64,000 nucleotides of DNA, taken from NCBI GenBank assembly GCA_964035795.1, contig OZ038320.1, forward strand, positions 606,553-670,552, read 5' to 3'. Positions 55,513 to 64,000 of this stretch are shown here, in pieces (the stretch's first letter is position 1; each line of letters begins with the position of its first letter). Position numbers and translations under genes: made by a program. The stretch is from Pterobdella sp. o SKG-2022. Its lineage: Eukaryota > Annelida > Clitellata > Hirudinida > Piscicolidae. The notes beneath the pieces were generated by a model. The model was not told where the DNA came from. It was given only the letters and a program-made list of their open reading frames with translations, and searched no databases.

Positions 55513-57008
55513 GAGAATAGTGGTCGAAATAACTATTTATTTTAAAATATTTAAATCTATGGAGATGACAAGAATTCTGATTGTTTTAAACTGATATTAA
55601 AATATTTGAACGGGTATTATTGTTTTTAAGACTTCTTTTAAAGCTTTGTACCATTTCAAAACCGGGTTACATGTCTGAAAAAAATGCAAACAATTTTATT
55701 TGAGTCGAAACATAAATATTTTCAAATTGTCACTGTAAAAGCGATTGATTATGTAGTGGCTATCAAAATAAGGACAATGATACAAATGCTTGAAAATATA
55801 AACTCTGAAAGTACGCAAAAGGCAACATAGAAGGAATCTATGAAAAGCTCAAAAAATTAACAATCACACAAGCAACTGATATGCCAGCTTAAAACTCAAG
55901 AACCCTCAATAAGAAACAGTGATTTAAAGTTTACTCTGCATAATAAATATTAGATTACACAACCTTACAACGAGAAGTGTGAAATCGCTGAATAAAAAAT
56001 TTTAGAATATTTGTAGAAAAATGGAATTATTGCATAGAAAAGTACGTGGAAAATAGCAAAAGTTTAAAAATAAACAGATTCACGATTGATATAAACTCAT
56101 ACAAAGAAGTGGGTTTCAACAAGATGGCGGATATGAATAAATAATTTGGTTAAAATACAATTACGAATCAAGTATATGAATCAAAGTGGGAGTGATGATA
56201 CGTGAACAAATAATTTAAGAAAATATAAAATATGATTCAAATTTTGCATCAGAACATTCCGTAGCTACAATAATTCAACAAAATCTCGTATATACAATCA
56301 AATATAATGTATAAATTCAAAACTATTTCAATCAAAAAAAAAAAAATCAATTCAATTTTGGTGAAAAAGAATCAGAAAGAAAATGAAGTCTTATTGGTAT
56401 GTTGAGAAATGTACTGAAGGAAATCCATGAAAACATGGAAGCAACATGAAGTGATTTGCACAAGAAGTGTTTAAGGCAACAGTGGTGAGAATGGCGAATA
56501 TTTATCTGTTTCAACTCTTGAATCATTGGTGATTCAAAAATGGAATTTGAAAAGTGGATCTTAATATGAAAAAAACATTTCTTGAAATTTATCAGTGCCT
56601 TTTTAGAAAATATTGCATATGAAATATCAAATTAATACTAGCAATCTAATACTAATTGTTGAAGAGAATGAATAAAAAGAGTTTGAAACACAGCAAAAAA
56701 AAAATAAAAGGGTTTTCACAGATCTAGTAGAAATTCTTGCCACTTTCAAGTCTTAATAATATCATGGTGAAGAAAAATAAATATAATATAAATCTAAAAA
56801 TAACTGAGAAATTATACATGATTGTAATTCACTTTTAAAATGTGAGAATAAATTATAGAAAGTAATTTAATAAACAATAAAAATAGAGAAATTATACAGC
56901 GGATAATAACGAGATTAAAAATAAAACCAAATTAAAATAAAAAATATGCTTTGAATAACTTTTAAAACCAATAAATATGTTGAAAACTATGAAAATGAAA
57001 TTTTGACA
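55513..57008. other. intergenic between convergent MEF2 and PAR6
   Basis: AT-rich 3' flanks of two convergent genes. Possible AATAAA for MEF2 lies at about 55943 and 55991. No open frame of note and no structured RNA is seen. Confidence 0.5.
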
Positions 57009-58709
57009 TCAGAGCTCCAGCAACTGAACCTTATTGTTGACACTGGAAAGGTTGTGATCAGCATTCCTAACCCCATTCTCCACATTAGAACCATTATGAA
57101 GCATCTTGAGTCTGTTATTATCATCACTCCTCCCCTCATCCTCTAACCCCTCCTCGTCAACCTTTTCTAGGTTGCTCAGCAGGGTTGAGTTCATTGAGTC
57201 TGAGCGAACATGTTTAGCGCTCTTTCGAGGTGTAATGTTGTTGTGTTGGTTGACCGGCTTGACAGTTATTATGAGGTTATTGCTGTTGGCCACCATCATG
57301 TCTGTCACCTGGTCCAGGGTCTTTCCTGCCACTTCTATCCCATTCACTTCCAATATCTGTGATGAAGATATAGAGTTTATATCATCTACATTGCAAGATA
57401 CTGCTGTATGTGTTTTGATAACTGGGGTGGACAGCATAAACCTAGATAAGTAGTATTAGTTATATCATAACTTTAAAAAAGCTATTTTATAAATAACTAC
57501 TGAATTGTTAAATGAGAAATAGCTACAAGCCTCATGATTGAAATAATTATGAGGGGTGAAGAATAAAGAAATGAGAGCTTCAACCATGGTTATCAAACTA
57601 GTATTGTTATGAAAAAAATTTCTTCAAAAAAATTAAAAGTTAGTTTTGATTATGAAATATCAATGAAGTATAATATAAAAAATATTGAAGATTGAGAATT
57701 TCATTTAGTGTGAAGCTTTTGTAAGTTGAGCTACATTTTCAAACAATACACATATATGTGAGCATCACTTGACAATGTAAGATAAAATAACAAAGAACTA
57801 TATGAATTGAAAATAAACAACCAATAGAAAATTAAGTATACAGCACCTCATCATTAACAGCCAATAAGCCTGTGCTTTCAGCCAACCCTCCAGTTACGAG
57901 TCTTGAAATGAAAACTCCAGGAACTTTTTCCATGCCATCTATAGTCACTCTAATACTTACACCATCTCTTATATAAAATCCCAAAGGTCTGTCAGTGCCA
58001 ACACTCTTCATTAACTTGACTCTTCTGCATGTTTCAGGTACAACATCTATGTCAATTATGGCTGAAACTCTCCGAAAATCTTCCGGAAAACTTATAATGG
58101 GGTGACTGGGGATGTTGACTTTTTTGAATGTGTTTAAGCCTGAAGTTATGCTGCTGTTCAATGTGCCTGATTTCAACTTCAGGAGTGTGCTAATTTCTCC
58201 TGAAAATTGGAAATCAAGTAAATGACATAACTCATTTGAAACACAAAAACCAAACCGTTTTTGATGAGAGAAAGCTTGAAAGGGCGTCTGGATTTGAGAA
58301 AAGTACGAATTGCACAAGCGTAATTATCATTGTTGTTGATGGGTAACAAGTCGCCTTCGTAGTCTGTGTACCATACTGTGAAGGACTGTCCTCCAAGATG
58401 GTGTAAGGTTTTCAATAACTCAATGAAGTCATCAAACTTTGTAGTTTTTTCACTGTTTAATAGAAATCTTCTAAATTCAGCATCCAACTGAAATAATAGA
58501 CAAATTTATTAGCTTTACAATGATTTTCGTAGTTTCAAAAACTTGATGATTGAAAAAGTGTTTAAGTTCTTATTAACAGATAAAAGATATTTGTTTAGCA
58601 CAAGCAATTTGGTTAAACGAAATTTGCGCAAAAAGATAGATACTTTGCTTTTAACTTCCAGAAATTTTTCGAAGACATAAGCTGGTTGATTTTTATTATT
58701 TCTTGACAT
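57009..58709 (-). CDS. PARD6: PAR6 cell-polarity adaptor (PB1, semi-CRIB, PDZ)
   Basis: Scaffold of the PAR complex: its PB1 domain pairs with atypical PKC, the semi-CRIB plus PDZ bind Cdc42-GTP, and the PDZ binds PAR3, Pals1 or Crumbs at the apical cortex. Complete, four exons, 332 aa: 58644-58709, 58256-58487, 57847-58199, 57009-57356. All are in phase. The PB1 domain (about 15-98) has [12 protein letters not shown] and the acidic turn [11 protein letters not shown]. The semi-CRIB reads [17 protein letters not shown] (about 134-150). The PDZ (about 155-250) has the PAR6-specific [30 protein letters not shown] and [19 protein letters not shown]. The acidic C-terminal tail ends QLLEL. Length and order match animal PAR6. 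Confidence 0.96.
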
Positions 58710-60521
58710 TTTAATAAATAAACTCAAAAAGAAAACAAAATGAAGGGAGTTTTTCAAAATAATCTAAAAGCAGAAATTTACGAAAATGTATGACACATAA
58801 TTACGAAGCGCTTCACAGTATCAAAATTTATATTCCAATAATAGTTAAATTGTAATCATTCAATTCCTTTTTTCCAAAAAATTTTTTTTTTTTTTTAATT
58901 ACTTTGATGAAAAAATGTTTTTTTTTGAAAATGGATGAAAACAAATGAAGATATATTCATTTGAGATCGTTTTGATTAAAAGAAATTTTGCAAACAATTT
59001 TACCTTATTTTACTTTGCAAAACACCATTACGTCGCATTTAATTCTTGTTTACGATCAAAAAAAGTATTATTTTAACATTTGTTGTAATGTCTTTTTGAC
59101 ATTTACATAGATCACCTTATGTTTTAAAGAGAATAAAAAATGTTTGCTTTTTTCAAATGTTGTGTTAACAGCCATCATTCTCACTCAACTTAAATTCATT
59201 GATTTTTTTATTTCCACAATGAAACTTCTAAACTTTTTTCAAACAATGTCAAAAAATTTTTTTAGTTATCTGTCGATGTGACATAAAAAACAGAAGAGAA
59301 TTAACGCGGCTTTTCCATATAACATTCGCAGCAAAATAGAGTGGTTACTTAGTGGTCACCTAGATACAAAGATATAACTTTTACTTTTTACCGAATGATA
59401 AATGGCGTTGACACTGCTTCATGAACTTGTGAAAAATTGCCGCTTGAAACGTGATTTTTATTCGAATATCTCAAGGTATATTTTTTCATATCTGAATATT
59501 TGTTCGACCTTTAAATTTTGAATTGAGCTTAAAATATTTTTTATATATACTTTAGTTCTTCATTTTTTTTTAAATAAAGACAACTTAAAGGCATACTTTT
59601 CATGTTACAACCATTTTTTCAATAACGAGAAAATGATGCCTTGAAAATCTCTATAATTAATGAGAAATTTGAATCCAAAAATATTTTAAATTCGATTTTG
59701 GAGGTTTTTTTTAAGGATGTAATTTATAACCTGGATATCAAAATACATGAAACCAAGCTTAATAAAAATTTAAAATATCTTTGTAAAAAACCAAAAAATC
59801 TTAATAAAAAATTGAAACAGCTCAACTGTTTAGTTTCATCTTTTATAGTTTGAAAACATTTGATAAATGAAGTTCCAAAAACCGTTTTCTTTGATGAGAA
59901 AACAGATGAAATGCCAATTTAAAACATAATCTCATCCACATCTACGAATCATAGATTCTGTTTGTATAATAATTAGCCTGCCCCTATTGCCGAAATAATA
60001 TTCTAAAAAATTTTCAGTAAAAACTGAGAATATTGTATTTGTTTTAGAATTCAGATAAAATGTAGCATCTTTTAGGTTTTTGTCCATAAGCCCTGAGAAA
60101 TACACGCAGACGTTTAAAAGCCCTTTAATGCATTAAATTGGCATCAAGATTTAGGAGATTGTGCCTTTATCTTTGTTTCGTCCTCTTTAATTGATTCATG
60201 GTCCTTCTTTTACATTTTGATCAATTTATTTTGTATTTTTGGAAAAGAACATTTCTAGATAAGAACTTTGGAGGAAAAAAGTTCAACACAAATTACTTGA
60301 ACAAAAATTAAATTTGAAATTTATAACTTTTGTTATAACCCGATTATGATAAAATAAAATCAATTCCGGAGAAATATTTTGTAAAATCGAACAAGAATTG
60401 TTACATAAACCACACTAATGAAAAAGGTCGAAATCAACAGTTACACTCGCTCAACTTTGCTGAAATGATAAAAATCTCTTAGTGTTTTCACTTGAAGTCA
60501 AAATTTAACATACATAGTGAT
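58710..60521. other. PAR6 upstream region with a possible plus-strand first exon
   Basis: Contains the PAR6 promoter. At 59402-59475 on the plus strand an ATG frame (MALTLLHELVKNCRLKRDFY) runs into a possible donor, TCAAG|GTATAT, as in a first coding exon divergent from PAR6. I tested the nearby acceptors and found no phase-compatible second exon. The open frame at 59641-59853 does not join it. Support is therefore weak. Confidence 0.25.
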
Positions 60522-60680
60522 TCATAAAAACACGACAATATTTGAATTATTTATTTTGACGAAGCTCATCAGGTAACTAACATGATGATGATATAAAATA
60601 TATCGAAAAGCTTCGTCAAATTAAAAATTCAAATATTGTCGTGTTTTTATGATTCACAATTTTGAGGCTATCATTCACAA
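60522..60680. repeat. foldback element, family 1, copy B
   Basis: Arms about 60522-60566 and 60609-60652, near-complementary over about 45 nt (TCATAAAAACACGACAATAT...; a few differences in the inner part) around a 42-nt spacer. The arm sequence and the right flank (CACAATTTTGAGGCT, then ATTCACAA) match the copy at 17.7 kb. Confidence 0.75.
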
Positions 60681-60702
60681 AGAATTATAAATAATTTAAT
60701 TT

Positions 60703-61390
60703 TCATGATTTCATATCTCGATTTAAATTTGATCTTTTTGCAAGATCGTTCCCTCTTAAAGCTTCCAAATTGGAAATCGGTTGGAAGTTCTGGAAAACTT
60801 GGTGGTCTGTAGGTTTTGGCTGTGAAATTTTTGGACTGTTTGAATGATCTTTGTTGACGTTGAATTGAACGGCCTTATTGGCGGAAAGGGGTTGGTTGGA
60901 AGAGGAGGGGTACATCCCTGCCATGTCGATCATGTTACGCTTGTCTACTTCCGCTTTCACCAGGTCTGGTGATTCGTAAATGTGGTCAGTTTTGTACTCA
61001 TCGTTTAGGTCTGAGGAGAGAAATGTGGTGACGTTGGATGGGTAGGGCATGTTGCCATGGGCCACAGAAGTGATGGGTGCCATGACCACCATGGTGGACA
61101 TGGAGTGAGGAGCGGAGTGGGCTGGAGAACTAAAAATATTGCTTTGACTGTTGTTTCTAAAGCCTCCTTCTGCTTCCTGCTGCAGCAGTCTCATCGTGGC
61201 ATACTCGTTCAAGTTTTCCATATATCCAGGTGGGAAGCGGGTGGAAGCGTCGATAGGGAGAGGGCGGTACTTGCGATCGTCACTAGAAGGGAATGGGTGC
61301 TGATTGACAGCTGAGAAGTCGTAGACCAGGTCACTTGAGCCAAATGATTTGGTTTGGTAGTGCGTGTGTAATAAATCCTGTTTCAAACGC
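60703..61390 (-). CDS. C-terminal exon of an unidentified gene (receptor-tail-like)
   Basis: After a good acceptor (TTATTTTTTGCAG, exon from 61390) a single frame of 229 aa runs to a stop; the upstream phase must be 2. It is rich in Ser, Asn, Pro and Met, with no transmembrane segment or fold I recognise. Several tyrosines sit in short SH2/PI3K-like contexts: DLVYDFS, EYATM (YxxM) and DHIYESPD. This resembles the disordered cytoplasmic tail of a cell-surface receptor, but that is inference from composition. The 5' exons are not found between here and the window edge. A separate terminal exon lies immediately upstream on the same strand. Confidence 0.5.
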
Positions 61391-61814
61391 CTGCAAAAAA
61401 TAAATGGTCATTTTTATAGATCGTAAAAAGTTTCCTGAATCATAAAAACACATTAAAAAGCTTTAAAATTTAAGTCATAAAATGATATTGAGAAAAAATG
61501 AAAAGAAATGAGCCACGAAGGACTAATGGAAAAAATAATTTGAAAATGGCAAAATGAAAGAAGAACAAAAATCCGGTTGATAATGGAATGTTCATAGAAG
61601 CCAATTTGATGGTGCCGTCTTTGGGGAAATCTTTGGCGCGTTTTAATATTTAATTTCGTACTTCATACTTACTGGCGTCGTTACCATCGTTACTACTCAT
61701 ACCATTACTCCACTTTAAACATTCAGACTTGTTAAATCTATTTGCAATGGAGTTTCTATAGTTCAAACTCTCGCAAACACGTCGAGAACAGAGTATCAAA
61801 ATCTAATTTTGTTT

Positions 61815-61820
61815 TTTATT
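61815..61820 (-). terminator. poly(A) signal of the 61.9-kb gene
   Basis: AATAAA on the minus strand, 35 nt after the stop codon of the exon at 61856-62079. It supports that exon being a real 3' end. Confidence 0.5.
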
Positions 61821-61855
61821 TAGGCTTGTAAGGAAACTAGCAAGATAGAAAACTT

Positions 61856-62079
61856 TTAAATACTCGGAAACCCTATGTATAAGCGGTAATGAGTTTTGTG
61901 TATTCTTGCCTCATAAACACAGATATCAAGTTCCAGAATTATTCGCAAAATGTGCTCCCTTGTATCCACAGGAGGTACTTGTGAATTTTCATTGTCAATA
62001 TAAATTTTTATACCAGATATTAAATTTTTGTCTAAGAAGTTGTCACATAAAGAAGCTAAGTGTCTTAAGAAGTGTTCGC
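61856..62079 (-). CDS. terminal exon of an unidentified gene
   Basis: A strong acceptor (TTTATTCATGCATCTTTCAG) precedes 73 codons and a stop: EHFLRHLASLCDNFLDKN, then ISGIKIYIDNENSQVPPVD, TREHILRIILELDICVYEAR, and ending RLYIGFPSI. The mix of helix-like and strand-like stretches looks like part of a folded domain. The upstream phase must be 1. A short possible preceding exon (donor after 62379, reading MDCQL) has the right phase. I do not recognise the family. Confidence 0.42.
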
Positions 62080-62099
62080 CTGAAAGATGCATGAATAAA

Positions 62100-64000
62100 A
62101 CAAAATTCTAATGAGCGCACAAAGAGAGTCACATGTATAAGCCACTGTGAAACAATATAATTAAGCTGTAGAGCCGAAACTGCACAGATTAATAATACAC
62201 TTTCAGTCCCAATCGATATAAGTCGTTAGGGAATTAGGTTAAAAAATTATCCCGAGCATAATTCCCGGCATCTGTAAAATTAATACGTCTTTATACGCGG
62301 GAAACAGTAACACACACATCGGGATGGAGAGCATTATTATAGGAGGCAATTTATTCTTCAGCAGATCTGTCTGCCTACCTAGCTGGCAATCCATCAAGGT
62401 GCCCTAAAATTATGCACCGTCGCTGATACTTAATATTCCTGAGACACCCTCCTTCCATCATCATCCGCACCCTTTCATCATTTAAATCATCTCTTTCATC
62501 TCACTTCAACCCAAAATCTCTTCGTTATCGGCTAACCTTCTTCATCCATCTTTATTAAGCAAAATCTTCGTATTAATTGTGATTAGAAAATTCGACCAAA
62601 TCTCCTGCATGAATTCACACTTCCACGTCTCCTCACAAATATTTTATTTCAGTAAGATGCAAAAGATTTCAAATGTGTGTATGAAAAGTCTGAGTTCAGT
62701 ACAATTTATGGAAAGCTTCTCTTATCTGTAATCAAATTTCTGTTATTATTTCTGTTATTATTTCAGCCTCATATGTATTTATCTTGAAGAAAACAAAAGA
62801 AGTAGACAAAGCAAACTTATCCACTATTTCAAAACATGAACTCTGAAAAATAATACTTTCATAATGATACCTCAAAGCATTTAGTAGCATCAAAACTATT
62901 TGTTTCGAAGTTCTTTGAAAATTATCTCTAATTCTTCCAACACCTGACACTTTTTGATGAATTTCAGAAATTATTGTTATTTATTTTTCCACAAAAATTG
63001 ATTAAACAGCATTGGAATCTATTAAGGGAAAGATTTTTGTTCATATTAATTTAATCTCCACCATGAAAATGCCACGTCATCATTCAAACATTTTTAAATT
63101 TCGTTTATCGTTCAATTGTTGAAATTTTATTAGAAACAATGGAAAAGATTGACGCGGGTTTAAAAAAGCAAAATTTGTGTGGTTTTCCAATATCCAATAA
63201 AACTTTAAAAACTTTTTGGATTAAAAATTAAGGGTTTTGCTCATCTGAAAAAGATTTTGTGAACCCATGGGTCATTTTTTTACGACTCCAACTGAAATAT
63301 TTAAAGGGCTCTATTTCAAATCAGAATTTAAAACTTTTCCAATCATCTTTTATACATTTTTTGTTGCATGTTTCAGCCTAATGGTTTTTGGAAGAAAAGA
63401 ACGTTTATGAATACAATTAATTTACCATTAGGAATCATCGCCGCTTCAACAAATCAAAAAAGTTGTACAGAGTTTGAAGATACAACAGGCAATGAAAAGG
63501 CTTTGAAATCTTAGTACGATGTAAGATCTTTTGAATAAACATTTAGTGCTTTTGTATCCGATAGTTTCCGTTGTGAAAATCAATTTAAAGATGCTTTTAA
63601 GATTGATAAAACGAAATGCGTGGCTACCATAAGGTTCTCATGATTGATTTTGTGACGACAGATGTCTTATTGCAACTATTCATCCTAATGTGCTCATTTT
63701 CATGAAAATATTGTATTATTTCGTCAATAAAATAAAAAAAAGGAAGTCTAAATTGATAAACAGTGACTTGATGTAAAAAAATTAGTGAGAAACAGTTTTA
63801 ACTGAAATTTAAAACTTTCAAACGAAAAAATTTCAAAAACTTTTGAATTTTCAGAACAACGTTAACTTTTGTACTTTCACAATGAAAAGTAACACGCCAT
63901 TTTATCACGAAATTAAGGCCTCGCTTATATACTACAAAAAGTGCATCGAAGTTATGCAATTTTTGATACCCGTCTCACACTGTGAACAATGATCTAATGA
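62100..64000. other. right-edge region, no gene assigned
   Basis: Should include upstream exons of the gene ending at 61856. A 51-codon minus-strand frame (62239-62394, hydrophobic: MLSIPMCVLLFPAY) overlaps the possible small exon there. A 36-codon plus-strand frame near 63410 is probably chance. Nothing firmer can be supported. Confidence 0.4.

Noticed and set aside
59402..59853. Plus-strand gene joining MALTLLHELVKN exon to the 59641-59853 frame
   Set aside because: Phases do not match at any acceptor between them; only the first exon remains as a weak candidate.
63407..63514. 36-codon plus-strand ORF near the right edge
   Set aside because: Too short, with no supporting signals.

Overview
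The window is nuclear DNA of an AT-rich (about two thirds A+T or more by eye) non-vertebrate metazoan. All genes are intron-rich with GT-AG introns, and the gene set is animal-specific: MEF2, PAR6, MORC2, an ADAMTS-like extracellular matrix protein and a claudin-superfamily tetraspan. MORC2 (27 exons) and antiquitin (19 exons) keep a finely divided, vertebrate-like structure, so this is not a compact, intron-poor genome such as those of flies or nematodes. I could not assign a phylum. There is nothing bacterial here: no operons and no CRISPR.

Layout. 0-3 kb: minus-strand RGS-domain sequence whose reading frame is broken, with a stop exactly at the family's conserved Trp. 4.85-9.01 kb (+): complete gene for a secreted TSR/Ig/PLAC protein of the ADAMTS-like type. 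11.4-21.5 kb (-): complete seven-exon gene for a four-transmembrane PMP22/claudin-superfamily protein. 24.05-34.76 kb (-): complete MORC2 orthologue, with a 5'-truncated, frameshifted CR1/L2-type LINE in its last intron. 35.14-39.84 kb (+): complete ALDH7A1 (antiquitin), head-to-head with MORC2 across 384 bp, so a shared promoter is likely. 40-50.7 kb: no convincing gene, but a pure (CAT)n array of about 193 units and two long near-perfect foldback elements. 50.78-55.51 kb (+): MEF2. 57.01-58.71 kb (-): PAR6, convergent with MEF2. 60.7-62.1 kb (-): two terminal exons of unidentified genes whose upstream parts are not seen.

I reconstructed exons by hand from splice sites, reading phase and family similarity. 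For the five complete genes other than MORC2 every junction is phase-consistent and the coding length is a multiple of three. MORC2 is also consistent, except that the 5' limit of its exon 21 is uncertain. The genes do not form a pathway. MEF2 and MORC2 are nuclear regulators, PAR6 a polarity adaptor, ALDH7A1 a lysine-catabolism enzyme, and the TSR protein and the tetraspan act outside the cell or in membranes.

The most unusual content is repetitive: four foldback elements (two belonging to one sequence family), the giant CAT array, and C/A-rich tracts lying directly upstream of many 3' splice sites.
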